This document shows, one piece after another, positions 7,628-17,704 of a DNA stretch of 64,000 nt (the stretch's first letter is position 1; every line of letters begins with the position of its first letter). Position numbers and translations under genes: made by a program. Source of the DNA: Tolypothrix bouteillei VB521301 (GTDB lineage: Bacteria; Cyanobacteriota; Cyanobacteriia; Cyanobacteriales; Nostocaceae); the NCBI RefSeq assembly GCF_000760695.4, contig NZ_JHEG04000001.1, positions 498,795 to 562,794 on the forward strand, written 5' to 3'. Under the pieces are notes generated by a model. It was given only the letters and a program-made list of their open reading frames with translations. It did not search any database and was not told where the DNA came from.

Positions 7628-9379
7628 ATGGCAAAATCACGACGGCTTGCTAAACTTGGTGCATACCTGCGTCCTCATTGGCGGGATGCAACTTTAGGGA
7701 TTATCTCTTTATTGATCGTCAACGGGTTGGGCGTTTACATCCCTTTATTGATCCGTGACACCATAGAGAAGCTCTCTACAGACTTTAGTGCGAGCCAAAT
7801 ATCATATTTTGTTATAAGAATAGTATTGTTTACTTCAGCCATGTGGCTGATCCGTATGGCTTCTCGCATATGGATATTTGGTGTGGGACGTCAGGTTGAA
7901 TTTGACCTGAAACAAAAGATTTTTGAGCACTTACTGAAATTAGAACCATCATATTTTGCCAGTCATACTGCAGGGGATCTGATTAGTCGGGCAACAAGCG
8001 ATCTAGATAACATTCGTCGGTTATTGGGTTTTGCGGTTCTCAGTTTGGCAAATACCCTATTTGCTTACACGCTCACTTTACCAGTGATGATAGCAATTAG
8101 TGTGGATCTGACATTAGCATCATTGGCAATATATCCCTTGATGTTTTTGTTGGTTCATTTGTTTAGCAATCGCCTTCGGAACGAGCAACTTGCCGTACAA
8201 GAGAAACTTTCTAATATGAGCGAACTGATCCAAGAGGATATCAGCGGAATTGCGCTGATAAAAATCTACGCTCAAGAAGAAAATGAACGCCGAGCTTTTG
8301 CCGAGAGAAACGAAGAGTTATTGCAAGCTAACCTAAGCCTCGCAAAAAGCAGGAATACATTGTTTCCACTCATTGGCGGTCTGGCGACTATTAGTTCTTT
8401 AATTATTATTTGGCTGGGAGCAAACCGGATAGCAGCCGGAACTCTTGCTGTTGGTGATTTTGTTGCGCTGTTACTCTATGTTGAACGTCTCGTTTTTCCC
8501 ACCGCATTGTTAGGCTTTACCATCACGACATACCAGAGGGGGGAAGTCAGTATCGATCGCATTGAAACAATTTTCACCGTTCAACCCAAAATTAAAGACA
8601 CCTCAGACGCTATTCGTTTGCCAAAAGAGAAAGTTCAGGGACAACTAACAGCTAAAAATTTAAGTTTTACCTATCCTGGTTACTCCACACCCGCACTAAA
8701 TGACGTTAACTTTAACATATCCCCTGGTGAATTGGTAGCAATTGTGGGTGCTATTGGTTCGGGCAAATCCACTTTAGCAAATGCTTTGCCAAGACTGTTA
8801 GATATTGAACCGGGGCAACTATTTTTAGATGGTGTAGATATTACTAAAATAGCCTTGAGCGATTTAAGAAGCGCTATTGCTTTTGTTCCCCAAGATAGTT
8901 TTCTTTTCAGTACCACTATTAAGAACAACGTTCGTTATGGAGATCCAATTATCGAACAAGTCGAGGTAGAAGCAGCAGCCAAACTCGCACAAATTCATCC
9001 AGAAATTATGAACTTTCCCCAACAGTATGAAACAATAGTTGGCGAACGCGGCATAACTTTATCTGGGGGACAGCGTCAAAGGACTGCTTTGTCTAGAGCC
9101 TTACTAGTTGATGCTCCTATCTTAGTGTTAGATGATGCCCTTTCTAGTGTTGATAACCAAACCGCTACAAAAATTTTAAATAATCTTTCTAGCGGCACGC
9201 AAAAGAAAACAGTCGTTTTTATCACCCATCAGTTGTCTGCGGCGGCGGCGGCTGACCGAATTTTTGTTATGGATAAAGGTAAGATTGTTCAGACAGGAAC
9301 GCAAGTGCAACTTTTGCAGCAACCCGGTCTTTACAGACAATTATGGAGCCAGCATCAGGTTGAGGAATTGCTGCATTAG
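7628..9379 (+). CDS. ABC exporter, fused membrane and ATPase domains (half-transporter)
   Basis: The product is 583 residues: six membrane helices (about residues 15-300) followed by a nucleotide-binding domain, the layout of a type IV (ABCB-like) exporter that works as a dimer. The Walker A is GAIGSGKST (K380), the signature is LSGGQRQR, and the H-loop is ITHQ. After Walker B the sequence is VLDDALSSVD, with Asp503 where the catalytic Glu normally sits. That change marks the degenerate site of heterodimeric exporters of the BmrC/TM287 and MdlA-like kinds. A second half-transporter may therefore be needed, and none is adjacent. The substrate (drug, lipid or peptide) is unknown. A 65-bp near-copy of part of this gene lies at 10359-10423. 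Confidence 0.88.
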   Translation: MAKSRRLAKLGAYLRPHWRDATLGIISLLIVNGLGVYIPLLIRDTIEKLSTDFSASQISYFVIRIVLFTSAMWLIRMASRIWIFGVGRQVEFDLKQKIFEHLLKLEPSYFASHTAGDLISRATSDLDNIRRLLGFAVLSLANTLFAYTLTLPVMIAISVDLTLASLAIYPLMFLLVHLFSNRLRNEQLAVQEKLSNMSELIQEDISGIALIKIYAQEENERRAFAERNEELLQANLSLAKSRNTLFPLIGGLATISSLIIIWLGANRIAAGTLAVGDFVALLLYVERLVFPTALLGFTITTYQRGEVSIDRIETIFTVQPKIKDTSDAIRLPKEKVQGQLTAKNLSFTYPGYSTPALNDVNFNISPGELVAIVGAIGSGKSTLANALPRLLDIEPGQLFLDGVDITKIALSDLRSAIAFVPQDSFLFSTTIKNNVRYGDPIIEQVEVEAAAKLAQIHPEIMNFPQQYETIVGERGITLSGGQRQRTALSRALLVDAPILVLDDALSSVDNQTATKILNNLSSGTQKKTVVFITHQLSAAAAADRIFVMDKGKIVQTGTQVQLLQQPGLYRQLWSQHQVEELLH

Positions 9380-9414
9380 AGGCAGAGGTTTTAGTCTTTT
9401 TTACCCCACCCTAA

Positions 9415-9437
9415 CCCTCCCCTTGGAAAGGGGAGGG
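9415..9437. terminator. GC-rich hairpin after ABC exporter
   Basis: A perfect 10-bp stem (9415-9424 with 9428-9437) has a 3-nt GGA loop, 36 bp past the exporter stop. CCCTAACCCTCCCC-type hairpins are also common dispersed repeats in cyanobacteria, so it may be a repeat acting as a terminator. No strong U tract follows. Confidence 0.55.
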
Positions 9438-9625
9438 AATTGGAAATCTGGTTTCTCCTTTCCAAAACATTAACGTGCAATTCTGCTAGTTTTATTTCTA
9501 GAGAAATAGGAAATTCAGTTTCTGTCAAGGCGTACTATCAAAGTACGAACTCAAAATATTCGCATTGATTTCTTTAACTTGATTTTGAGAGGACAATCGC
9601 TATGATATTTATCTAAATAAGAATC

Positions 9626-10006
9626 TTATGACATTGGAGATTGTATTTTTTCTAACGAAACCACACCATTGTCTTCAAAATCTATCTCTAGATGATATCC
9701 TTCCATCATCGCAGTTCCCAGTAAAGGTTTATAACCAGAAGCTAAAATTAGGACTACTTTTTCTACGTCATCCCAAACAATAGTCAATAAATGTATAGCT
9801 GATAAAGCTTCGCTACCGTCAGCTAACCTTATAGGTGTACTGGAATATAGAGGAAGATTCATTGCACTAACTGCTTGTGGTGGTAAGGTAAGATAGCCGT
9901 TGAATCCAGTATCAATGGCAAAATCCACAGAAAAATCCGGTTGTTGTGGGAAACGGAAAATCACTGGAACTATTGCCTTGTGGTCAATCAATCTTCCGTA
10001 AATCAT
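9626..10006 (-). CDS. Retropepsin-like (clan AA) aspartic protease
   Basis: The product is 126 residues, a single retropepsin-fold domain. The catalytic triad DTGFNG starts at D32, and the second flap-side hydrophobic-hydrophobic-Gly element is LLG at 95-97. Such one-lobe proteases act as homodimers. This bacterial group is common in cyanobacteria, usually as the second gene of a two-gene cassette. It overlaps the upstream small gene by 4 bp (ATGA at 10003-10006), so the two are translationally coupled. The substrate is unknown. The pairing suggests regulation of, or processing by, the partner; a toxin-antitoxin-like role is speculation. Confidence 0.75.
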   Translation of the reverse strand: MIYGRLIDHKAIVPVIFRFPQQPDFSVDFAIDTGFNGYLTLPPQAVSAMNLPLYSSTPIRLADGSEALSAIHLLTIVWDDVEKVVLILASGYKPLLGTAMMEGYHLEIDFEDNGVVSLEKIQSPMS

Positions 10007-10278
10007 TCAACTGTACGTTTCATAGGAGCATTGCCAAAACTAAATGCAACATCATAACCGATTCGCATAGTAAATAATCTGGCGTTTGGATTCTTCTGCT
10101 TTAAGCTTAATACTGATTCTACACCAGTTTTATCAATTCCATATTCGCCAGTTTCAGCATCAATAACAATCATTTTGCCAATATTATCGCGATGCTCGAC
10201 CTGTTGCCGAATCCCATCTTCATAAAACTGTTTGGCTCTTTGGGCAACTTCCTCTACAGTCCAAAAAATAGCCTGCAT
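10003..10278 (-). CDS. Small conserved hypothetical protein paired with the protease
   Basis: The product is 91 residues from the ATG at 10278. That start has AGGTG about 6 nt upstream, and the extra 13 residues of the longer open frame look non-native. The N-terminal half is helical and charged (WTVEEVAQRAKQFYEDG). The C-terminal half contains ETGEYGIDKTG and RIGYDVAFSFGN. I cannot assign a domain. The 4-bp overlap with the clan AA protease gene indicates one operon and a linked function. It may be a protein whose stability or activity is controlled by that protease. Confidence 0.65.
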   Translation of the reverse strand: MQAIFWTVEEVAQRAKQFYEDGIRQQVEHRDNIGKMIVIDAETGEYGIDKTGVESVLSLKQKNPNARLFTMRIGYDVAFSFGNAPMKRTVE

Positions 10279-10358
10279 AATTACACCTATTTTACCTATC
10301 ATTTTCCATAGTCTCATTATAGATGCGTGCGCTCAAGTAGGGATTTTTGTAAATTCAG

Positions 10359-10423
10359 GCACAAATTCATCCAGAAATTATGAACTTTCCCCAACAGTAC
10401 GAAACAGTAGTTGGTGAACGCGG
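10359..10423 (+). pseudogene. Isolated 65-bp fragment of an ABC exporter gene
   Basis: This stretch aligns with 8987-9051 inside the ABC exporter, 62 of 65 bases. It reads AQIHPEIMNFPQQYETVVGERG in the same frame sense. Of the three differences two are silent and one is Ile to Val, the pattern expected of a once-functional paralogue. The signature motif that should follow is missing. It sits alone in the spacer between the protease pair and the MFS gene. Confidence 0.75.
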
Positions 10424-10584
10424 ATGGATGCAGATAAATTTATCTACCAGTATCATAAGAAATGCTCTAGTACAACACGGCGTAAATAAGGTAACCCTTA
10501 GTAACAGACAAAAAGCTTAAAATAAAAGCTTTTGTGCCTTCTGCCTTCATGTACTAGTCTTTACCGAAAGTGTTGATTCGGCAA

Positions 10585-11847
10585 TCAGTACTGAATCATC
10601 CGTGCCAACAGAAACATTACAGTGGCTGCTAGCAAAGCACCGACAACAATACTTAAAATTGCAGCGTTAAAACTACCAGTTGCCGCCACAATTGAACCAG
10701 GAATAAGGGAACCGCCAACACCTCCAAAGAGAACGGAAAGACCATTGTACAGTCCCGTACCAGCACCCACTCGGTTGGGAGGTAACAGGCATTGAACAAT
10801 TGCGTATTCTTGAGCACCATATGCACTTTGGAAGAAGACTGCGATCGCAAAGAACAGCACTAAGAAACCTAACGCATTAACACTTGATGCAATGTAAACC
10901 ATAATACCAGCAACAAAAAAACCAATGCTTGCAAGCAGTATTCGGCGCTGAAGTTTATCTCCCAAGTATGCCATGACAACAATACCTGCGATTCCAGCTG
11001 CAAAAATGAATGTTAGTGGCCATCCCAATTGCTCGAAGTCAATACCTTTGGCACGGTTAAAGTAAGTTGGCAACCAGTTGAGTGTACCAAAGGCACAGAA
11101 GGCATTGAGGGTACCGCCCAAAACAACCAACCAAAATCGGCGATCGCGCAAATAACTTCCTCTTTGTCTTCTCATTCCTGCATTCTCAGCACTTCCCTGT
11201 CCGGTGCGAATATATACTAACTCCATATCGTTTACGCTATGGTTTTGATGCGGTTCATCCTGCACAAAAAACCAAACGAGTGGAATTGACACTAGCATCC
11301 CGACTGCACCTAATAACGCAAAGGTAGGACGCCAACCAATAGAGTAAATTGACGGAACGATAAGTAGGGGAGCAGATGCGGTAGCAAGGATAATTCCAAG
11401 ACCCCAAATCGCATTTGCTCGCGATCTCTCCGTGTCTGGAAACCAATGGCTGGTAATTGCACTCAGCATTGGGATATGAACTCCCTCGCCAAACCCCAAC
11501 AGCAAGCGCAGAACGATCAGTGCAGTGAGGGACTGTCCCAACGGCGCACACAAAATTGTGAATAAAGAAAATGCTGCTATGGCTGCAATTGTGCTGCGTT
11601 TGGGACTAAACCGTTCGGCTAGTGGGCTGAGGAGCATATTTGACAATCCATATGATAAAAAGAATGCCCCCAACAGCCATTCACCATTTGAACCAATTTC
11701 GCGATCGCTCCAACCAAAATCGCGAGCAATTTGTGGTAGTGCTAGCGAGAGATTGTTGCGATCTAAGTAGTTGACGAATACTGTGACAGCGAGAACTATT
11801 GAAATGCGCCACCGTATTTTCCCAACGGATGCTGTGGCTGTTGGCAT
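10585..11847 (-). CDS. MFS transporter, anion:cation symporter (ACS) family
   Basis: The product is 420 residues with about 12 membrane helices. The first helix carries VNYLDRNNLSLALP, the hallmark of the ACS family (hexuronate, glucarate and organic phosphate importers). The loop between helices 2 and 3 carries the MFS motif as LAERFSPKR. The LLGFGEGVHIPMLSAI stretch in helices 4-5 is also typical of ACS. Members usually import organic anions with H+ or Na+ across the inner membrane. The actual substrate is not readable. It is divergent from the kinase gene at 12121. Confidence 0.85.
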   Translation of the reverse strand: MPTATASVGKIRWRISIVLAVTVFVNYLDRNNLSLALPQIARDFGWSDREIGSNGEWLLGAFFLSYGLSNMLLSPLAERFSPKRSTIAAIAAFSLFTILCAPLGQSLTALIVLRLLLGFGEGVHIPMLSAITSHWFPDTERSRANAIWGLGIILATASAPLLIVPSIYSIGWRPTFALLGAVGMLVSIPLVWFFVQDEPHQNHSVNDMELVYIRTGQGSAENAGMRRQRGSYLRDRRFWLVVLGGTLNAFCAFGTLNWLPTYFNRAKGIDFEQLGWPLTFIFAAGIAGIVVMAYLGDKLQRRILLASIGFFVAGIMVYIASSVNALGFLVLFFAIAVFFQSAYGAQEYAIVQCLLPPNRVGAGTGLYNGLSVLFGGVGGSLIPGSIVAATGSFNAAILSIVVGALLAATVMFLLARMIQY

Positions 11848-12120
11848 AGCAACCTCTCTTGCTTAAGGGAACTGCAAAAAATCAATTATCTCATCTTGTG
11901 GGATGGGTTTCTGGAGAACTTTAATAGCTGGAGTTACTCGTTGATTTTTCTTAATTACATATTTGGTTTGCGTAAATTTTCCACGAACTATTCCTTCTTT
12001 TCCACATATTGCGAAAATTTAGGTAACAATTTATTAAAAAACATATATTTTTGTTTTAAAGATTACAAAACTAAACTTGCACGGGCACATTAAGAGTGCG
12101 TATTAACTTGCAAGATAAAA

Positions 12121-15100
12121 ATGACAACAACATTATCTGGTTATCAACTTCTGGAAACCGTTCACTTCGGCAGTAAAACCGTTATTTATCGCGGACGGCG
12201 AGATACCGATAACGCATCCGTTATTGTCAAAACTCTTGTTGATGAACATCCATCTTTAGAAGACATTGCACGACTGCGCCACGAATATCAAATTCTCGAG
12301 CTGCTGCAAATTCCCGGCATTGTTAAACCCTACGAATTAAAGAATTATCAGCATAGCCTAGCTTTGGTGATGGAAAACGTTCCTGGTAGTTTGCTCAAAG
12401 AAGTCATTGCCAATCAAACAACTAACTTGATTACTTTCCTGAAAGTGGCAATTAATCTCGCACACACCTTAGGAGAACTGCACGGTCAACAAATTATTCA
12501 CAAAGATATTAAGCCACACAATATTCTCATCAATCCTGAATCTGGGGAAGTCAAACTAATTGATTTCAGTATTTCCTCGCGCCTCGATAAAGAAAATCCT
12601 ACCTTGAGCAATCCAAATTGCCTGGAAGGTACATTGGCCTATATGTCGCCCGAGCAAACAGGCAGAATGAATCGAGCTATTGACTATCGCACTGACTTTT
12701 ACTCATTGGGGGTGACGTTGTATGAAATGCTGACAGGTACTTTACCATTTCAGACTACCGACCCAATGGAATTGGTACACTGCCACATTGCCAAAATGCC
12801 CGCTGTACCTTGTAAAGCAACAGTGTGCCGCGTTCTGGAAAATGTCCCTGAGGCAATTACGGCAATTATTTTAAAGTTGTTAGCGAAAACAGCAGAGGAG
12901 CGGTATCAAAGCGCTTGGGGACTGAAAGCCGATTTAGAGGAATGCTTGTTTCAACTACAAACGGTTGGCAAGATTACAAATTTTGTATTGGGAAGGCGGG
13001 ATAAATCGGGGCAATTTTTGATTCCACAAAAGTTATACGGACGTGAAGCAGAAGTTGCCACCTTGATGGCTGCATTTGAGCGAGTGGCAGACGGTAGAAG
13101 CGAAATGATGCTTGTTTCTGGTTATTCAGGGATTGGTAAAACTAGCGTTATCAATGAAGTTCATAAACCGATTGTGGGCGCACGAGGTTATTTTATTGCA
13201 GGCAAGTTTGACCAGTTCAAGCGCAATATTCCCTATGCATCCTTAATTCAAGCATTTCGATCTTTGATCGGGCAATTACTTACCGAAAGTGAAGTCCAAA
13301 TCCAAGCATGGAAAGAGAAACTATTAACTGCTTTGGGAGAAAACGGACAAATAATTATCGATGTAATTCCCGAAGTCGAACTAATTATTGGGACTCAGCC
13401 GCCTGTAGCACAGTTGGATGCGGCAGAATCGCAAAATAGGTTCAATCGTGTCTTTAGGCAATTTATCGGCGTATTCACCAGCCAAGACCATCCTTTGGTT
13501 GTCTTTCTTGATGATTTGCAGTGGGCAGATTCAGCATCATTGAATTTAATTGAGCTATTGATGACCGATCGCGATCGCCAATACTTATTATTAACTGGAG
13601 CATACCGCGATAACGAAGTTTCGCCCACCCATCCACTGATAATGAGTTTGAACAAGATTCAAACAGCGGGTGCTGTGGTGAATAACATTGTCTTATCACC
13701 GTTACAGTTAACCGATGTAGAAGCGTTAATTAGCGACACTTTGAATAACACAGAACATACTCAGTCACTAGCAGGATTGCTATTTCACAAAACTGGAGGA
13801 AACCCGTTTTTCTTAACACAACTGCTGAAAACTCTACATCAAGAAGACTTGTTAACGTACAACTTCCATTCAGGTTTGTGGCAGTGGAATATCCAACACA
13901 TTCAAGCAATTGGGATTACTGACCTGAATGTGGTTGAACTGACAGCCAGAAACATTCGCAAACTTTCAATAGAAACGCAAAAAGTATTAAAACTTGCTGC
14001 TTGTATTGGCAGCACATTTAACCTAGATGTCTTGGCAATTGTTAACGAATCATCACCGCTAACTACTGCGGCGCAACTGTGGTCTGCTCTGCAAGCTGGA
14101 TTAATTTTACCATTAACTCAAGACTATAAAATTCCTCTAGTGTTTGGTCAAGAAGAATCAGGCAAGATTAGCTTAACGGATGTCAAAGTTGATTACAAGT
14201 TCTTACATGACCGAGTACAGCAAGCTGCATATTCTTTGATTCCTGATGCAGAGAAAAAAGTAACACACCTAAAAATCGGTCAATTATTATTAAATAACAC
14301 TTCACTAGAAGCACGACAAGAAAATATTTTTGCTCTCGTAAATCAACTTAATTACGGAAATGATTTACTAACAAATGAAAAAGAAAAACATGAAATTGCA
14401 GAACTGAATTTGATGGCAGGAGAAAGAGCAAAAGCAGCTACGGCACATGATTCTGCCATTAAATATTTGCAAGCAGGTATAAGACTATTAGCATCTGATA
14501 GTTGGGAAAGTCACTATCAACTGACATTAGCATTGTATCAAGAAGCAGCAGAAGTGGCATTTTTAAGCGGTAATTTTGACGAAATGCAGAAATTTGCTAC
14601 GACGGTGCAACAACAAGCTAAAAACCTGTTAGACACAGTGAAAGTATGTGAAGTCCAGATTCAAGCTTATATTGGGCAAAATAAAATTCAACAAGCAATT
14701 AATACGGGGCTACAAGTTTTAAATATGTTGGGGATAGAGTTTCCCGAAAAGGTGGAACCTTCCGATATTGGGGAGGGGCTAGAGGAAACTGCATTACTTT
14801 TAAGTGGAAAGGAACCTTCTGACTTAATTAACCTACCTCAAATGACCGAGCCCAAGAAACTTGCAGCTTTGAGGATGTTAACACGTCTATTTAGTGCGGC
14901 TTACTTGGGTACTCCAGAGTTGGTTCCTCTAGTGGTCTGCAAACAAGTTAATCTATTGGTTCAATATGGTAATGCTTCTGTATCTCCCTATGCATACTCC
15001 CTTTATGGCTTTCTGCTGTGTGGGGTTGTGGGAGATATTGAGCGTGGGTATCAGTTTGGTCAATTAGCTTTGGATTTATGCTCAAAATTGAATGCTAAAG

Positions 15101-17592
15101 CAGTTTACACAAGAACTTACCAAACGGTAAATCTATTCATTCGCCATTGGCAAGAACATATCAGCAATACTTTAACAACTTTTCAATCAGTTTACTCTAA
15201 CGGAGTAGAAACGGGAGATTTAGAATGGGCTGCCTATGCTGCATTTCAGTACTGCTTCCAATCATATTTGGTTGGCAAGCAACTTACTGTTGTTGAACGA
15301 GACATGGCAAGTTACTGGAATGCTATTGATAAAATCAAGCAAGAAACTGCACTTAATTATCACGAAATCCATTGGCAAGCAGTTTTAAACATCATGGGAA
15401 AGTCTGAAAATCCTTGCGTGATGAGCGGTGAAGCCTACGATGAGCAGAAAATGTTACCCATTCATCAGCAAACCAATGACCAAGTAGCTATTCAATTTTT
15501 ATATTTTCATAAACTTCAGCTTTGTTATTGGTTTGAAAATTACTCTCAAGCGCTGGGACATATTACTCATATCGAAAATTCTTTGGGTGCAGCGGCTGGA
15601 CAAATAATTTTTGCACTCTTCTATTTCTATGATTCTCTGGTGCGGTTAGCAGTGTATGCTAATATTCCAAAATCGGAGCAACAGGACATTATCGCTCGCG
15701 TCCAGGCAAATCAAGAAAAAATACAAAAGTGGGCGCATCATGCCCCAATGAATCATTTACATAAATTCTATTTAGTAGAAGCAGAACGATATCGGGTTTT
15801 AGATGAAAAATTAGCAGCAATTGAGATGTACGATAAAGCGATCGCACTTGCTCGAGAAAACGAGTACATCAACGAAGAAGCATTAGCCTGCGAACTAGCA
15901 GCTAAATTCTATCTTTCATGGGATAAACAAAGTATTGCCAAAACATACATGACAGATGCTTACTACTGCTATATGCGTTGGGGTGCTGTTGCTAAAGTCA
16001 AAGATTTAGAAGCGAAATATCCGTATCTAATTACGCGATCGCAAAACATACAAAACTCAGCAACAAAACATTTAGAACTGGCTCAAACGAGTTCCACAAC
16101 TACCGGAGACTCTCATCTGCTTGACTTTATGACAGTGATGAAAGCTTCACAAGTGCTGTCAGAAGAAATGATGCTAACTCGCTTGCTAGAAAAATTGCTG
16201 AAAAATGTCATCGAAAATGCTGGTGCTGTCCGAGGTTACTTTATTGCTAAGCATGAAAATCAGTGGATGCTAGAAGCAATAGGAATGGTTGAAAGTAAGG
16301 ACGTTAGTGTTGTCATTAGCTCACAGTTAGAAACAGATTCACCTTTACTACCAATTGCTTTATTCAACTATGTTGAGAGAACTAAAGAAAACCTAGTTTT
16401 AGATGAGGCTGTCAAAGACTTGCGTTTTGCAAATGATGCTTATATCATCACACATCAATCTAAATCGATTTTATGTTTGCCACTCATTCATTCTGGCAAG
16501 TTTACTGGTATTGTTTACTTGGAAAATAACCTGATTTCTGGTGCTTTTACTCCAGAACGGGTGAAGGTACTGAGTTTATTAACTGCACAAATTTCAATCG
16601 CAATTGATAACGCTCGTCTCTATACCAATTTGCAAACTTACTTACAAGAACTCGAAGTTAAAAACGCAGCTTTGCAAGCATCCGAAATGCGAGAGCGAGA
16701 AAAAGCTTCTCAACTTCAACAATATCTCGACAAACTCCAAAAAGCACAGGCTCAACTCGTGCAAACAGAGAAAATGTCTAGCTTAGGACAATTAGTTGCT
16801 GGCGTTGCTCATGAAATTAACAATCCAGTCAATTTTATATATGGCAACCTCAACCATGCTAACGAATACACCCGAGAGTTACTAGGACTACTGGCGCTCT
16901 ATCAAACACATTACCCATCTCCTCATCCAGAAATTCAGGAAGAATCAGAAGCAATTGATTTGGAATTTCTGATGGAAGATTTGCCCAAACTACTATCTTC
17001 CATGCGAATAGGCGCAGATCGAATTCGTAAAATTGTCGCTTCTCTACGAACCTTCTCGCGCATGGATGAATCTGAAAGAAAAGCAGTGAATATTCATGAC
17101 GGCATTGACAGTACTTTGATGATCCTGCAACATCGTTTGAAAGCGAAATCAGAGCATCCAGCTATTGAGATTATCAAAGATTATGGCAACCTGCCCCTAG
17201 TGGAATGCTATGCAGGAGAATTAAATCAGGTATTTATGAATGTTTTGAGTAATGCTATTGATGCGTTGGAAGATTCATTAGTGAATAATTCAGAAAAAAT
17301 AACCACTCCAACAATTACTATTCATACTCAACAAGTTAATGCTCATCAAGTGGAAATCCGCATTTCGGACAACGGTATCGGGATGTCAGAGGCTGTTAGA
17401 CAACGCCTATTCGATCCTTTCTTCACTACAAAACCTGTAGGTAAAGGCACTGGTATGGGCTTGTCGATTAGCTATCAAATTGTCACTGAAAAACACCGTG
17501 GTTTACTCTTTTGCAAGTCTGAACTAGGTCAGGGTACAGAATTTACTATCTGTATTCCAATTTCGCAGGAAACCAATAACAACATTCTCTAG
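12121..17592 (+). CDS. Trifunctional Ser/Thr kinase, AAA/STAND ATPase, GAF, histidine kinase
   Basis: The product is 1823 residues, the full length for this cyanobacterial family. Residues 8-270 are a Hanks-type kinase: K37 in VIVKTL, HKDIKPHN with D129, DFS in place of DFG, and the GTLAYMSPEQTG activation segment. Residues ~300-620 are an AAA/STAND ATPase (Walker A GYSGIGKTS with K340; Walker B VVFLDDLQWAD). A long helical TPR-like middle follows. A GAF domain lies at about 1340-1500, then a coiled coil. The histidine kinase has H1564 in VAHEINNP, an N box NVLSNAIDAL, and G boxes DNGIGMS and GKGTGMGLSIS. It should integrate a signal in the cytoplasm and phosphorylate partners; no response regulator is adjacent. 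The signal is unknown. The ribosome site before the ATG is weak. Confidence 0.92.
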   Translation: MTTTLSGYQLLETVHFGSKTVIYRGRRDTDNASVIVKTLVDEHPSLEDIARLRHEYQILELLQIPGIVKPYELKNYQHSLALVMENVPGSLLKEVIANQTTNLITFLKVAINLAHTLGELHGQQIIHKDIKPHNILINPESGEVKLIDFSISSRLDKENPTLSNPNCLEGTLAYMSPEQTGRMNRAIDYRTDFYSLGVTLYEMLTGTLPFQTTDPMELVHCHIAKMPAVPCKATVCRVLENVPEAITAIILKLLAKTAEERYQSAWGLKADLEECLFQLQTVGKITNFVLGRRDKSGQFLIPQKLYGREAEVATLMAAFERVADGRSEMMLVSGYSGIGKTSVINEVHKPIVGARGYFIAGKFDQFKRNIPYASLIQAFRSLIGQLLTESEVQIQAWKEKLLTALGENGQIIIDVIPEVELIIGTQPPVAQLDAAESQNRFNRVFRQFIGVFTSQDHPLVVFLDDLQWADSASLNLIELLMTDRDRQYLLLTGAYRDNEVSPTHPLIMSLNKIQTAGAVVNNIVLSPLQLTDVEALISDTLNNTEHTQSLAGLLFHKTGGNPFFLTQLLKTLHQEDLLTYNFHSGLWQWNIQHIQAIGITDLNVVELTARNIRKLSIETQKVLKLAACIGSTFNLDVLAIVNESSPLTTAAQLWSALQAGLILPLTQDYKIPLVFGQEESGKISLTDVKVDYKFLHDRVQQAAYSLIPDAEKKVTHLKIGQLLLNNTSLEARQENIFALVNQLNYGNDLLTNEKEKHEIAELNLMAGERAKAATAHDSAIKYLQAGIRLLASDSWESHYQLTLALYQEAAEVAFLSGNFDEMQKFATTVQQQAKNLLDTVKVCEVQIQAYIGQNKIQQAINTGLQVLNMLGIEFPEKVEPSDIGEGLEETALLLSGKEPSDLINLPQMTEPKKLAALRMLTRLFSAAYLGTPELVPLVVCKQVNLLVQYGNASVSPYAYSLYGFLLCGVVGDIERGYQFGQLALDLCSKLNAKAVYTRTYQTVNLFIRHWQEHISNTLTTFQSVYSNGVETGDLEWAAYAAFQYCFQSYLVGKQLTVVERDMASYWNAIDKIKQETALNYHEIHWQAVLNIMGKSENPCVMSGEAYDEQKMLPIHQQTNDQVAIQFLYFHKLQLCYWFENYSQALGHITHIENSLGAAAGQIIFALFYFYDSLVRLAVYANIPKSEQQDIIARVQANQEKIQKWAHHAPMNHLHKFYLVEAERYRVLDEKLAAIEMYDKAIALARENEYINEEALACELAAKFYLSWDKQSIAKTYMTDAYYCYMRWGAVAKVKDLEAKYPYLITRSQNIQNSATKHLELAQTSSTTTGDSHLLDFMTVMKASQVLSEEMMLTRLLEKLLKNVIENAGAVRGYFIAKHENQWMLEAIGMVESKDVSVVISSQLETDSPLLPIALFNYVERTKENLVLDEAVKDLRFANDAYIITHQSKSILCLPLIHSGKFTGIVYLENNLISGAFTPERVKVLSLLTAQISIAIDNARLYTNLQTYLQELEVKNAALQASEMREREKASQLQQYLDKLQKAQAQLVQTEKMSSLGQLVAGVAHEINNPVNFIYGNLNHANEYTRELLGLLALYQTHYPSPHPEIQEESEAIDLEFLMEDLPKLLSSMRIGADRIRKIVASLRTFSRMDESERKAVNIHDGIDSTLMILQHRLKAKSEHPAIEIIKDYGNLPLVECYAGELNQVFMNVLSNAIDALEDSLVNNSEKITTPTITIHTQQVNAHQVEIRISDNGIGMSEAVRQRLFDPFFTTKPVGKGTGMGLSISYQIVTEKHRGLLFCKSELGQGTEFTICIPISQETNNNIL

Positions 17593-17629
17593 AGAGACGG
17601 TACATTAATCTCAAAAACTCAATTTTTTC

Positions 17630-17657
17630 GTAGAGACGCGCCAGCACGCGTTTCTAC
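17630..17657. terminator. Hairpin between convergent genes (dispersed repeat type)
   Basis: An 11-bp stem with one wobble pair (17630-17640 with 17647-17657, loop CCAGCA) is built from the GTAGAGACGCG...CGCGTTTCTAC palindrome, a common cyanobacterial repeat. It lies between the stops of the kinase gene and the VIT/VWA gene and could end both transcripts. Confidence 0.6.
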
Positions 17658-17704
17658 ATTAACGAAATATTTTTTGCTCCCCTTTTGACTGCTGGGCTGG
17701 CGTT

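Noticed and set aside
11896..12093. 65-codon ORF before the kinase gene
   Set aside because: AT-rich, with Phe/Tyr/Asn-biased composition and no ribosome site; treated as intergenic.
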